Under the pieces are notes generated by a model. The model was not told the DNA's origin. It searched no databases and was given only the letters and a program-made list of their open reading frames with translations. From Hydractinia symbiolongicarpus (lineage: Eukaryota > Cnidaria > Hydrozoa > Anthoathecata > Hydractiniidae), in assembly GCF_029227915.1 (NCBI RefSeq), contig NC_079888.1:3295001-3359000 (forward strand): a DNA stretch of 64,000 bases, read 5' to 3'. Shown here in pieces: positions 22,134 through 34,418 of this stretch. The stretch's first letter is position 1, and each line of letters starts with the position of its first letter. The position numbers and the translations under genes are program-made.

Positions 22134-22206
22134 AGGGAATTAGCTCATATGGTAGAGCGCTCGCATTGCATGCGAGAGGTACCGGAATCGATGCCCGGAT
22201 TCTCCA
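22134..22206 (+). tRNA. tRNA-Ala(TGC)-like copy 26
   Basis: Identical to copy 16. Confidence 0.7.
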
Positions 22207-22612
22207 ACATTCTGTGATATTGCGTATAGTCTTCGCTCATGTGCATATCATAAGTATATTTAAGTCCTTCAACCAACGTATGTTACATGCAGCGAGAACA
22301 ATTTACCCGATCCATTTTGCAAACGTCGGCAAAAGCGCTATATGTTAAAGGTGAATTTCTAGATAAAGACGGTGGTTCTTTCTTAAGTGATTCGATGATC
22401 GCTGTTGAGTGATCCGACGTTATCTTATAATGATTTCACTTAAATTAATGATGTGATTCTCAACTTTCATAACAAAACGCAAGAATAGGACCGCGTGGCT
22501 TTTGTCACATAATATTTATGCAGTCTGTTCGCGTAAATTTGAACGTACAGTAGTTCGTCCAGTGACGATTCTCATTCAGATTCCTTATTGCTGTCACAAG
22601 CCATACATCAAA

Positions 22613-22685
22613 GGGGAATTAGCTCAAATGGCAGAGCGCTCGCTACGCATGCGAGAAGTACCGGGAGTGATGCCCGGAATCTCCA
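22613..22685 (+). tRNA. tRNA-Ala(CGC)-like copy 27, A33
   Basis: Identical to copy 17. Confidence 0.65.
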
Positions 22686-23113
22686 ACTATCTGTATTAAT
22701 GCGTATAGTGCTCGATCATGTATATATCGTCAATCAAAGTGTCTGCATTAGAATAGTATAATAATTAGAAATATATTTAAGTCCCTCAACCAATGTATGT
22801 TGCATACAGCGCGAACAGTTTCCCGATTCATTGTGCAAACATCGGTAAAGGCACTATATGTTAAAGGCGAAGTTGCAGATAAGGACGGTGTTCTTTCTTA
22901 AGTGATTCCATGATCCGCTGCTGAATGATCCGACGATTGCTTACAATAATTTCACTTAAATTAACTATGTGATTCTCGACTTTCATGTCCAATCTTAAAA
23001 ATAGGACAACGTGTTTCTTGTCACATAATAGGCAGTTTGTTCACGTAAAATTGAATATACGGTAGTTCGTCTAGTGATCAATTTCCTTTTGCTGTCACAA
23101 GTCATATGTCATA

Positions 23114-23186
23114 GGGGAATTAGCTCATATGGTAGAGCGCTCGCTTCGCATGCGAAAAGTACCGGGATCGATGCCCAGAATCTCCA
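23114..23186 (+). tRNA. tRNA-Ala(CGC)-like copy 28
   Basis: Identical to copy 18. Confidence 0.7.
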
Positions 23187-23629
23187 ACATTCTGTATTAT
23201 TGCGTATAGTGCTCGATCATGTGCATATCGTCAATCAAAGTGTCTGCATTAGTATAGTAAGATAGTTAGAATTTCACTTTTTTAGTCCTTCAACCAATGT
23301 ATGTTGCATTCCGCGCAGACAATTTAGCCAATCCATTGTGCAAACGTCTGTAAAGGCACTGTGCCTTAAAGGCGAAGTTGTAGATGAAGACGGTGTTCTT
23401 TCTTAAGTGATTCGATGATCCGCTGCTGAATGATCCGACGATTGCTTACAATAATATCACCTAAATTTAATATGTGATTCTCGGCTTTCATGTCCAATCT
23501 TAAAAATAGGACAACGTGTTTCTTGTCACATAATAGGCAGTCTGTTCACGTAAATTTGAATATACGGTAGTTTGTCCAGTGAAGATTCTTATTCAATTGC
23601 CTTAATGCTGTCACAAGTCATACGTCATA

Positions 23630-23702
23630 GGTGAATTAGCTCATATGGTAGAGCGCTCGTTTCGCATGCGAGAAGTACCGGGATCGATGCCCGGATTCTC
23701 CG
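23630..23702 (+). tRNA. tRNA-Ala(CGC)-like copy 29
   Basis: Identical to copy 19, including discriminator G. Confidence 0.7.
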
Positions 23703-24141
23703 GCATTGTGTGTTATTGCGTATAGTATTTGATCATGTGCATATCGTCAATCAAAGTGTCTGCATTAGAATAATACAATAATTAGAAATATATTTAAGTC
23801 CCTCAACCAATGTATGTTGCATACCGCGCAGACAATTTACCCAATCCATTTTGCAAACATTGGTAAAGGCACTATATGTTAAAGGAGAATTTGCAGATAA
23901 AGACCGTGTTCTTCTTAAATGATTCGATGATGCGCTGCTGAATGATCCGACGATTGCTTACAATAACTTCACTTAGATTAATGATGGCATTCTCAACTTT
24001 CGTAACTAAACGTAAGAATATAACCGCGTGCTTCTTGTCACATAACAGGCAGTCTGTTAAAGTAAATTTGAATATACTGTAGTTTTTCCAGTGAAGATTC
24101 TCATTCAATTTCCTTATTGCTGTCACAAGTCATGTGTCATA

Positions 24142-24214
24142 GGGGAATTAGCTCATATGATAGAGCGCTCGATTCGCATGCGAGAAGTACCGGGATCGAT
24201 GCCCGGAATCTCCA
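24142..24214 (+). tRNA. tRNA-Ala(CGC)-like copy 30
   Basis: Identical to copy 20. Confidence 0.75.
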
Positions 24215-24656
24215 ACATTCCGTTTTTTTGCGTATAGTGCTCGATCATGTGCATATCGTCAATCAAAGTGTCTGCATTAGTATAATAAGACAGTTAGAAT
24301 TATTCTTTTTTAGTCCTTCAACCAATGTATGTTGCATTCCGCGCAGACAATTTAGGCAATCCATTGTGCAAACGTCGGTAAAGGCACTATACGTTAAAGG
24401 CGAAGTTGCAGATGAAGACGGTCTTCTTTCTTAAGTGATTCGATGATCCGCTGCTGAATGATCCGACGATTGCTTACACTAATTTCACTTAAATTAAATA
24501 TGTGATTCTCGACTTTCATGTCCAATCTTAAAAATAGGACCGCGTGTTTCTTGTCACATAATAGGCAGTCTGTTCACGTAAATTTGAATATACGGTAGTT
24601 CGTCCGGTGAAGATTCTCATTCAATTTCCTTTTGCTGTCACAAGTCATATGTCATA

Positions 24657-24729
24657 GGGGAATTAGCTCATGTGATGGAGCGCTCGATTCGCATGCGATA
24701 GGTACCGGGATTGATGCCCAGATTCTCCA
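24657..24729 (+). tRNA. tRNA-Ala(CGC)-like copy 31
   Basis: Partner of copy 21 with one change, in the anticodon (CGC here). Confidence 0.65.
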
Positions 24730-25168
24730 ACATTGTTTATTATTGCGTATAGTGGCCCATCATGTGGATATGATCAATCCAAGTGTTTCAAGTAGTATAA
24801 TAAAATAATTACAAATATATTTAAGACCTTCAAGCAAAGTATGTTGTATACAGCGCAAACAGTTTACCCGATTCATTGTGCCAATGTCGGTAAAGGCACT
24901 ATACGCTAAGGCGAAGTTGTAGATAAAGACGGGCTTCTTTCTTAGGTGATTCGATGATCCGCTGCTGAATGATCCGACGATTGCTTACACTAATTTCACT
25001 TAAATTAAATATGTGATTCTCGACTTTCATGTCCAATCTTAAAAATAGGACCGCGTGTTTCTTGTCACATAATAGGCAGTCTGTTCACGTAAATTTGAAT
25101 ATACGGTAGTTTGTCCAGTGAAGATTCTCATTCAATTTCCTTGATGCTGTCACATGTCATACGTCATA

Positions 25169-25241
25169 GAGGAATTAACTCATATGGTAGAGCGCTCGAT
25201 TCGCATGCGAGAAGTACCGTTATCGATGCCTGGAATCTCCA
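25169..25241 (+). tRNA. tRNA-Ala(CGC)-like copy 32, degenerate
   Basis: Identical to copy 22. Confidence 0.6.
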
Positions 25242-25680
25242 ACATTCTGTATTATTGCGTATAGTGCTCGATCATGTGCATATCGTCAATCAAAGTGTCT
25301 GCAGTAGTATAATAAAGTAAGTATAAATATAATTAAGTCCTTCAACCAATGTATGTTGCATACTGCGCATACAATTTACCCAATCTATTTTGCAAACATC
25401 GGTAAAGGCACTATATGATAAAGGCGAATTTGCAGATAAAGACGGTGTTCTTTCTTAATTGATTCGATGATCCGCTGATGAATGATCGGGCGATTGCTAA
25501 AAATAATTTCACTTAAATTAACTATGTGATTCTCGACTTTCATGTCCAATCTTAAAAATAGGACAACGTGTTTCTTGTCACATAATAGGCAGTCTGTTCA
25601 CGTAATTTTGAATATACGGTAGTTCGTCTAGTGAAGATTCTCATTCAATATCCTTTTGCTGTCAAAAGTCATATGTCATA

Positions 25681-25752
25681 GGGGAAATGCTCATATGGTA
25701 GAGCGCTCGCTACGCATGCGAGAAGTACCAGGAGTGATGCCAGAAATCTCCA
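25681..25752 (+). tRNA. tRNA-Ala(CGC)-like copy 33, 72 nt, A33
   Basis: Partner of copy 23 with one further change in the T stem (CCAGA). Confidence 0.6.
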
Positions 25753-26191
25753 ACATTCTGTATTATTGCGTATGGTTGTCGATCATGTGCATATCGTCAA
25801 TCAAAGTGACTGCAATAGTATAATAAAGTAATTATAAATACATTTAAGTCCTTCACCAAATGTATGTTGCATACCGCTTAGACAATTTACTCAATCCATT
25901 TTGCAAACATCGGTAAAGGCACTATATGTTAAAGGCGAATTTGCAGATAAAGACGGTGTTCTTCTTAAATGATTTGATGATCCGCTGCTGCATAATCCGA
26001 CGATTGCTTACAATAATTTCACTTAATTTAACTATGTGATTCTCGACTATCATGTCCAATCTTAAAAATAGGGCAACGTGTTTCTTGTCACATAATAGGC
26101 AGTCTGTTCACGTAAATTTGAATATACGGTAGTTTGTCCAGTGAAGATTCTCATTCAATTTCCTTAATGCTGACACATGTCATACGTCATA

Positions 26192-26264
26192 GGGGAATTA
26201 GCTCATATGGTAGAGCGTTCGCTTCGCATGCGAGAAGTACCGTTAACGATGCGTGAAATCTCCA
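26192..26264 (+). pseudogene. tRNA-Ala(CGC)-like copy 34, degenerate T arm
   Basis: T arm CCGTT-AACGATG-CGTGA cannot pair; 27-43 is U-G (TTCGC/GCGAG). Acceptor has 6x67. Confidence 0.6.
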
Positions 26265-26702
26265 ACATTCTGTATTATTCCGTATAGTGCTCGATCATGT
26301 GCATATCGTCAATCAAAGTGTCTGCAGTAGTATAATAAAGTAAGTATAAATATAATTAAGTCCTTCAACCAATGTATGTTGCATACCGCGCATACAATTT
26401 ACCCAATCTATTTTGCAAACATCGGTAAAGGCACTATATGATAAAGGCGAATTTGCAGATAAAGACGGTGTTCTTTCTTAAGTGATCGATGATCCGCTGC
26501 TGAATGATCCGACGATTGCTTACAATAATTTCACTTAAATTAACTATGTGATTCTCGACTTTCATGTCCAATCTTAAAAATAGGACAACGTGTTTCTTGT
26601 CACATAATAGGCAGTCTGTTCACGTAAATTTGAATATACGGTAGTTCGTCTAGTGAAGATTCTCATTCAATATCCTTTTTCTGTCACAAGTCATATGTCA
26701 TA

Positions 26703-26775
26703 GGGGAATTAGGTCATATGGTAGAGCGCTCGCTACGCACGCGAGAAGTACCGGAAGTGATGCCCGGAATCTCCA
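26703..26775 (+). tRNA. tRNA-Ala(CGC)-like copy 35, A33
   Basis: D stem GGTC (11x24), loop TACGCAC, T arm CCGGA-AGTGATG-CCCGG (53x61), 6x67. Confidence 0.6.
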
Positions 26776-27215
26776 AAAATCTGTATTAATGCATATAGTG
26801 CTCGATCATGTGCATATCGTCAATCAAAATGTCTGCATTAGAATAATATACTAATTAGAAATATATTTAAGTCCCTCAACCAATGTGTGTTGCATACCTC
26901 GCAGACAATTTACACAATCCATTTTGCAAACATCGGTAAAGACACTATATGTTAAAGGCGAAGTTGCAGATAAGGACGCTGTTCTTTCTTAAGTGATTCG
27001 ATGATCCTCTGCTGAATGATCCGACGATTGCTTACAATAATTTTACTTAAATTAACTATGTGATTCTCGACTTTCATGGCCAATCTTAAAAATAGGACAA
27101 CGTGTTTCTTGTCACATAATAGGCAGTCTGTTCACGTAAATTTGAATATACGGTAGTTTGTCCAGTGAAAATTCTCATTCAATTGCCTTAATGCTGTCAC
27201 AAGTCATACGTCATA

Positions 27216-27288
27216 GGGGAATTAGCTCATATGGTAGAGCGCTCGTTTCGCATGCGAGAGGTACCAGGATCGATGCCCGGATTCTCCA
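27216..27288 (+). tRNA. tRNA-Ala(CGC)-like copy 36, nearly intact
   Basis: 31-39 is U-G (CTCGT/GCGAG); a single T-stem mismatch (CCAGG, 51x63). G3:U70 and discriminator A kept. Confidence 0.8.
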
Positions 27289-27727
27289 GCATTGTGTATT
27301 ATTGCGTATAGTATTTGATCATGTGCATATCGTCAATCAAAGTGTCTGCATTAGAATAATACAATAATTAGAAATATATTTAAGTCCCTCAACCAATGTA
27401 TGTTGCATACCGCGCAGACAATTTACCCAATCCATTTTGCAAACATTGGTAAAGGCACTATATGTTAAAGGAGAATTTGAATATAAAGACCGTGTTCTTC
27501 TTAAATGATTCGATGATGCGCTGCTGAATGATCCGACGATTGCTTGCAATAACTTCACTTAGAAAAATGATGGCATTCTCAACTTTCGTTACTAAACGTA
27601 AGAATAGGACCGCGTGCTTCTTGTCACATAACAGGCAGTCTGTTAAAGTAAATTTGAAAATACGGTAGTTTGTCCAGTGAAGATTCTCATTCAATTTCCT
27701 TATTGCTGTCACAAGTCATGTGTTATA

Positions 27728-27800
27728 GGGGAATTAGCTCATATGATAGAGCGCTCGATTCGCATGCGAGAAGTACCGGGATCGATGCCCGGAATCTCCA
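27728..27800 (+). tRNA. tRNA-Ala(CGC)-like copy 37
   Basis: Same tRNA sequence as copy 20 in a diverged unit. Confidence 0.75.
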
Positions 27801-28243
27801 ACATTCCGTTTTATTGCGTATAGTGCTCGATCATGTGCATATCGTCAATCAAAGTGTCTGCATTAGTATAATAAGATAGTTAGAATTATTCTTTTTTAGT
27901 CCTTCAACCAATGTATGTTGCATTCCGCGCAGACAATTTAGGCAATCCATTGTCCAAACGTCGGTAAAGGCACTATACGTTAAAGGCGAAGTTGCAGATG
28001 AAGACGGTGTTCTTTCTTAAGTGATTAGATGATCCGCTACTGAATGATCCAACGATTGCTTACAACAATCTCACTTAAATTAATAATGTGGTTCTCCGCT
28101 TTCATGTCCAATCTTAAAAATAGAACCTTGCAGTTCTTTTCACATAATAGAGAGTCTGTTCACGTAAATTTGAATATGTGGTAGTTCGTCCAGTGAAGAT
28201 TCTCATTCAATTTCAATACTGCTGTCACGAACCATATGTCATA

Positions 28244-28316
28244 GGGGAATTAGCTCATGTGATGGAGCGCTCGATTCGCATGCGATAGGTACCGGGATTG
28301 ATGCCCAGATTCTCCA
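28244..28316 (+). tRNA. tRNA-Ala(CGC)-like copy 38
   Basis: Same as copy 31: CTCGA/GCGAT anticodon stem, T arm CCGGG-ATTGATG-CCCAG. Confidence 0.65.
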
Positions 28317-28755
28317 ACATTGTTTATTATTGCGTATAGTGGCCCATCATGTGGATTTGATCAATCCAAGTGTTTTCAATAGCATAATAAAATAATTACA
28401 AATATTTTTAAGACCTTCAAGCAAAGTATGTTGCATACAGCGCAAACAGTTTACCCGATTCATTGTGCCAATGTCGGTAATGGCACTATGCGCTAAGGGC
28501 GAAATTGTAGATAAAGACGGGCTTCTTTCTTAAGTGATTCGATGATCCGCTGCTGAATGATCCGACGATTGCTTACACTAATTTCACTTAAATTAAATAT
28601 GTGATTCTCGACTTTCATGTCCAAACTTAAAAATAAGACCGAGTGTTTCTTGTCACATAATAGGCAGTCTGTTCACGTAAATTTGAATATACGGTAGTTC
28701 GTCCGGTGAAGATTCTCATTCAATTTCCTTTTGCTGTCACAAGTCATATGTTATA

Positions 28756-28828
28756 GGGTAATTAGCTCATATGTTAGAGCGCTCGCTTCGCATGCGAGAA
28801 GTACCGGGATCGATGCCCGGATTCTCCA
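28756..28828 (+). tRNA. tRNA-Ala(CGC)-like copy 39, one mismatch
   Basis: Only 4x69 (GGGTAAT) breaks the fold; D loop ATATGTTA. Confidence 0.8.
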
Positions 28829-29266
28829 ACATTCCGTATTATTGCGTATGCTTGTCGATCATGTGCATATCGTCAATCAAAGTGACTGCAATAGTATAAT
28901 AAAGTAATTATAAATACATTTAAGTCCTTCACCAAATGTATGTTGCATACCGCTTAGACAATTTACCCGATCCATTTTGCAAACATCGGTAAAGGCACTA
29001 TATGTTAAAGGCGAATTTGCAGATAAAGACGGTGTTCTTCTTAAATGATTCGATGATCCGCTGCTGCATAATCCGACGATTGCTTACAATAATTTCACTT
29101 AATTTAACTATGTGATTCTCGAGTTTCATGTCCAATCTTAAAAATAGAGCAACGTGTTTCTTGTCACATAATAGGCAGTCTGTTCACGTAAATTTGAATA
29201 TACGGTAGTTCGTCCGGTGAAGATTCTCATTCAATATCCTTTTGCTGTCACAAGTCATATGTTGTA

Positions 29267-29339
29267 GGGTAATTAGCTCATATGTTAGAGCGCTCGCTTC
29301 GCATGCGAGAAGTAGCGGGATCGATGCCCGGATTCTCCA
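29267..29339 (+). tRNA. tRNA-Ala(CGC)-like copy 40
   Basis: 4x69 (GGGTAAT) and 49x65 (GCGGG); D loop ATATGTTA. Confidence 0.75.
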
Positions 29340-29778
29340 ACATTCTGTATTATTGCGTATGGTTGTCGATAATGTGCATATCGTCAATCAAAGTGACTGC
29401 AATAGTATAATAAAGTAATTATAAATACATTTACGTCCTTCACCAAATGTATGTTGCATACCGCTTAGACAATTTACCCAATCCATTTTGCAAACATCGG
29501 TAAAGGCACTATATGTTAAAGGCGAATTTGCAGATAAAGACCGTGTTCTTCTTAAATGATTCGATGATCCGCTGCTGCATAATCCGACGATTGCTTACAA
29601 TAATTTCACTTAAATTAATTATGTGATTCTCGACTTTCATGTCCAATCTTAAAAATAGGGCAACGTGTTTCTTGTCACATAATAGGCAGTCTGTTCACGT
29701 AAATTTGAATATACGGTAGTTTGTCCAGTGAAGATTCTCATTCAATTTCCTTAATGCTGTCACATGTCATACGTCATA

Positions 29779-29851
29779 GGGGAATTAGCTCATATGGTAG
29801 AGCGTTCGCTTCGCATGCGAGAAGTACCGTTATCGATGCCTGGAATCTCCA
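29779..29851 (+). tRNA. tRNA-Ala(CGC)-like copy 41
   Basis: 27-43 U-G (TTCGC), T stem CCGTT/CCTGG disrupted, 6x67. Confidence 0.65.
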
Positions 29852-30280
29852 ACATTCTGTATTATTGCGTATAGTGCTCGATCATGTGCATATCGTCAAT
29901 TAAAGTGTCTGCAGTAGTATAATAAAGTAAGTATAAATATAATTAAGTCCTTCAAACAATGTATGTTGCATACCGCGCATACAATTTACCCAATCTATTT
30001 TGCAAACATCGGTAAAGGCACTATATGATAAAGGCGAATTTGCAGATAAAGACGGTGTTCTTTCTTAAGTAATTCAATGATCCGCTGCTGAATGATCCGA
30101 CGATTGCTTACAATAATTTCACATAAATTAACTATGTGATTCTCGACTTTCATGTCCAATCTTAAAAATAGGACAACGTGTTTCTTGTCACATAATAGGC
30201 AGTCTGTTCACGTAAATTTGAATAAACGGTAGTTCGTCTAGTGATCAATTTCCTTTTGCTGTCACAAGTCATATGTTATA

Positions 30281-30353
30281 GGGTAATTAGCTCATATGGT
30301 AGAGCGCTCGCTTTGCATGCGAGAAGTACCGGGATCGATGCCCGGATTCTCCA
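30281..30353 (+). tRNA. tRNA-Ala(TGC)-like copy 42, one mismatch
   Basis: Only 4x69 (GGGTAAT). Anticodon TGC in a perfect stem. Confidence 0.8.
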
Positions 30354-30781
30354 ACATTCTGTATTAATGCGTATAGTGCTCGATCATGTATATATCGTCA
30401 ATCAAAGTGTCTGCATTAGAATAGTATAATAATTAGAAATATATTAAGTCCCTCAACCAATGTATGTTGGATACAGCGCAAACAGTTTACCCGATTCATT
30501 GTGCAAACATCGGTAAAGGCACTATATGTTAAAGGCGAAGTTGCAAATAAGGACGGTGTTTTTTCTTAAGTGATTCCATGATCCGCTGCTGAATGATCCG
30601 ATGATTGCTTACAATAATTTCACTTAAATTAACTATGTGATTCTCGACTTTCTTGTCCAATCTTAAAAATAGGACAACGTGTTTCTTGTCACATAATAGG
30701 CAGTCTGTTCACGTAAATCTGAATATACGGTAGTTCGTCTAGTGATCAATTTCCTTTCGCTGTCACAAGTCATATGTCATA

Positions 30782-30853
30782 GGGGAATTAGCTCATATGG
30801 TAGAGCGCTCGCTTTGCATGCGAGAAGTAGCGTTATCGATGCCTGGAATTTCA
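30782..30853 (+). tRNA. tRNA-Ala(TGC)-like copy 43, 72 nt
   Basis: T stem GCGTT/CCTGG disrupted; acceptor 3' strand one base short (AATTTC). Confidence 0.6.
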
Positions 30854-31281
30854 ACATTCTGTATTATTGCGTATAGTGCTCGATCATGTGCATATCGTCA
30901 ATCAAAGTGTCTGCAGTAGTATAATAAAGTAAGTATAAATAAAATTAAGTCCTTCAACCAATGTATGTTGCATACCGCGCATACAACTTGCCCAATCTAT
31001 TTTGCAAATATCGGTAAAGGCACTATATGATAAAGGCGTATTTGCAGATAAAACGGTGTTCTTTCTTAAGTGATTCGATGATCAGCTGCTGAATGATCCG
31101 ACGATTGCTTACAATAATTTCACTTATATTAACTGTGTGATTCTCGACTTTCATGTCCAATCTTAAAAATAGGACAACGTGTTTCTTGTCACATAATAGG
31201 CAGTCTGTTCACGTAAATTTGAATATACGGTAGTTCGTCTAGTGATCAATTTCCTTTTGCTGTCACAAGTCATATGTCATA

Positions 31282-31354
31282 GGGGAATTAGCTCATATGG
31301 TAGAGCGCTCGCTTTGAATGCGAGAAGTACCGGGATCGATGCCCGGATTCTCCA
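31282..31354 (+). tRNA. tRNA copy 44: intact Ala body with anticodon TGA (Ser codon UCA)
   Basis: All four stems are perfect and G3:U70 and discriminator A73 are present, but the loop reads TTTGAAT. Base 36 changed from C to A relative to the TGC lineage. Confidence 0.8.
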
Positions 31355-31793
31355 ACATTCTGTATTATTGCGTATAGTTGTCGATCATGTGCATATCGTC
31401 AATCAAAGTGACTGCAATGGTATAATAAAGTAATTATAAATACATTTAAGTCCTTCACCAAATGTATGTTGCATACCACTTAGACAATTTACCCAATCCA
31501 TTTTGCAAACATCGGTAAAGGCACTATATGTTAAAGGCGAATTTGCAGATAAAGACGGTGTTCTTCTTAAATGATTCGATGATCCGCTGCTGGATAATCC
31601 GACGATTGCTTATAATAATTTCACTTAAATTAACTATGTGATTCTCGACTTTCATGTCCAATCTTAAAAATAGGGCAACGTGTTTCTTGTCACATAATAG
31701 GCAGTCTGTTCACGTAAATTTGAATATACGGTAGTTTGTCCAGTGAAGATTCTCATTCAATTTCCTTAATGCTGTCACATGTCATACATCATA

Positions 31794-31866
31794 GGGGAAT
31801 TAGCTCATATGGTAGAGCGCTCGCTTCGCATGCGAAAAGTACCGTTATCGATGCCTGGAATCTCCA
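31794..31866 (+). tRNA. tRNA-Ala(CGC)-like copy 45
   Basis: 27x43 (GCGAA), T stem CCGTT/CCTGG disrupted, 6x67. Confidence 0.65.
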
Positions 31867-32295
31867 ACATTCTGTATTATTGCGTATAGTGCTCGATCAT
31901 GTGCATATCGTCAATCAAAGTGTCTGCAGTAGTATAATAAAGTAAGTATAAATATAATTAAGTCCTTCAACCGATGTATGTTGCATACCGCGCATACAAT
32001 TTACCCAATCTATTTTGCAAACATCGGTAAAGGCACTATATGATAAAGGCGAATTTGCAGATAAAGACGGTGTTCTTTCTTAAGTGATTCGATGATCCGC
32101 TGCTGAATGATCCGACGATTGCGTACAATAATTTCACTTAAATTAACTATGTGATTCTCGACTTTCATGTCCAATCTTAAAAATAGGACAACGTGTTTCT
32201 TGTCACATAATAGGCAGTCTGTTCACGTAAATTTGAATATACGGTAGTTCGTCTAGTGATCAATTTCCTTTTGCTGTCACAAGTCATATGTCATA

Positions 32296-32368
32296 GGGGA
32301 ATTAGCTCATATGGTAGAGCGCTCGCTTCGCATGCGAAAAGTACCGGGATCGATGCCCAGAATCTCAA
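32296..32368 (+). tRNA. tRNA-Ala(CGC)-like copy 46
   Basis: As copy 18 but the acceptor ends AATCTCA (1x72 in addition). Confidence 0.65.
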
Positions 32369-32810
32369 ACATTCTGTATTATTGCGTATAGTGCTCGATC
32401 ATGTGCATAACGTCAATCAAAGTGTCTGCATTAGTATAGTAAGATAATTAGAGTTACACTTTTTTAGTCCTTCAACCAATGTATGTTGCATTCCGCGCAG
32501 ACAATTTAGCCAATCCATTGTGCAAACGTCGGTAAAGGCACTGTGCCTTAAAGGCGAAGTTGTAGATGAAGACGGTGTTCTTTCTTAAGTGATTCGATGA
32601 TCCGCTGCTGAATGATCCGACGATTGCTTACAATAATATCACTTAAATTTAATATGTGATTCTCGACTTTCATGTCCAATCTTAAAAATAGGACAACGTG
32701 TTTCTTGTCACATAATAGGCAGTCTGTTCACATAAATTTGAATATACGGTAGTTCGTCCGGTGAAGATTCTCATTCAATATCCTTTTGCTGTCACAAGTC
32801 ATATGTCATA

Positions 32811-32883
32811 GGAGAATTAGCTCATATGGTAGAGCGCTCGCTTTGCATGCGAGAAGTACCGGGATCGATGCCCGGATTCTCCA
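32811..32883 (+). tRNA. tRNA-Ala(TGC) copy 47, intact fold but A3:U70
   Basis: Acceptor GGAGAAT pairs fully with ATTCTCC, turning the G3:U70 wobble into an A:U pair. Every other stem is perfect. Charging by AlaRS is expected to suffer from this change. Confidence 0.8.
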
Positions 32884-33321
32884 ACATTCTGTATTATTGC
32901 GTATGGTTGTCGATCATGTGTATGTCGTCAATCAAAGTGACTGCAATAGTATAATAAAGTAATTATAAGTACATTTAAGTCCTTCACCAAATGTATGTTG
33001 CATACTGCTTAGACAATTTACCCAATCCATTTTGCAAACATCGGTAAAGGCACTATATGTTAAAGGCGAATTTGGAGATAAAGACGGTGTTCTTCTTAAA
33101 TGTCTCGATGATCCGCTGCTGGATAATCCGACGATTGCTTACAATAATTTCACTTAAATTAACTATGTGATTCTCGACTTTCATGTCCATTCTTAAAAAT
33201 AGGGCAAGGTGTTTCTTGTCACATAATAGGCAGTCTGTTCACGTAAATTTGAATATACGGTAGTTCGTCCGGTGAAGATTCTCATTCAATTTCCTTTTGC
33301 TGTCACAAGTCATATGTTGTA

Positions 33322-33394
33322 GGGTAATTAGCTCATATGGTAGAGCGCTCGCTTTGCATGCGAGAAGTACGGGGATCGATGCCCGGATTCTCCA
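33322..33394 (+). tRNA. tRNA-Ala(TGC)-like copy 48
   Basis: 4x69 (GGGTAAT) and T stem CGGGG/CCCGG (50x64). Confidence 0.7.
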
Positions 33395-33833
33395 ACATTT
33401 TGTATTATTGCGTATGGTTGTCGATCATGTGCACATCGTCAATTAAAGTGACTGCAATAGTATAATAAAGTAATTATAAATACATTTAAGTCCTTCACCA
33501 AATGTATGTTGCATACCGCTTAGACAATTTACCCAATCCATTTTGCAAACATCGGTAAAGGCACTATATGTTAAAGGCGAATTTGCAGATAAAGACGGTG
33601 TTCTTCTTAAATGATTCGATGATCCGCTGCTGGATAATCTGACGATTGCTTACAATAATTTCACTTAAATTAACTATGTGATTCTCGACTTTCATGTCCA
33701 ATCTTAAAAATAGGGCAACGTGTTTCTTGTCACATAATAGGCAGTCTGTTCACGTAAATTTGAATATACGGTAGTTTGTCCAGTGGAGATTCTCATTCAA
33801 TTTCCTTAATGCTGTCACATGTCATACGTCATA

Positions 33834-33906
33834 GGGGAATTAGCTCATATGTTAGAGCGCTCGCTTCGCATGCGAGAAGTACCGTTATCGATGCCTGAAA
33901 TCTCCA
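33834..33906 (+). tRNA. tRNA-Ala(CGC)-like copy 49
   Basis: T stem CCGTT/CCTGA disrupted, D loop ATATGTTA, 6x67. Confidence 0.6.
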
Positions 33907-34345
33907 ACATTCTGTATTATTGCGTATAGTGCTCGATCATGTGCATATCGTCAATCAAAGTGTCTGCAGTAGTATAATAAAGTAAGTATAAATATAATTA
34001 AGTCCTTCAACCAATGTATGTTGCATACCGCGCATACAATTTACCCAATCTATTTTGCAAACATCGGTAAAGGCACTATATAATAAAGGCGAATTTGCAG
34101 ATAAAGACGGTGTTCTTTCTTAAGTGATTCGATGATCCGCTGCTGAATGATCCGACGATTGCTTACAATAATTTCACATAAATTAACTATGTGATTCTCG
34201 ACTTTCATATCCAATCTTATAAATAGGACAACGTGTTTCTTGTCACATAATAGGCAGTCTGTTCACGTAAATTTGAATATACGGTAGTTCGTCTAGTAAA
34301 GATTCTCATTCAATATCCTTTTTCTGTCACAAGTCATATGTCATA

Positions 34346-34418
34346 GGGGAATTAGCTCATATGGTAGAGCGCTCGCTACGCATGCGAGAAGTACCGGGAG
34401 TGATGCCCGGAATCTCCA
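34346..34418 (+). tRNA. tRNA-Ala(CGC)-like copy 50, A33
   Basis: Loop TACGCAT, T loop AGTGATG, 6x67; D loop normal, unlike copy 17. Confidence 0.65.

Larger units (their letters stand above)
16240..26131 (+). repeat. Two adjacent, nearly identical 4,946-bp blocks of ten units
   Basis: Block 1 is about 16240-21185 and block 2 about 21186-26131, directly abutting. Every tRNA in block 1 has its partner exactly 4,946 bp downstream. Reading them side by side I noted roughly a dozen single-base differences, for example in the D loop of the first tRNA, the anticodon at 19711/24657 and the T stem at 20735/25681. Confidence 0.9.
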
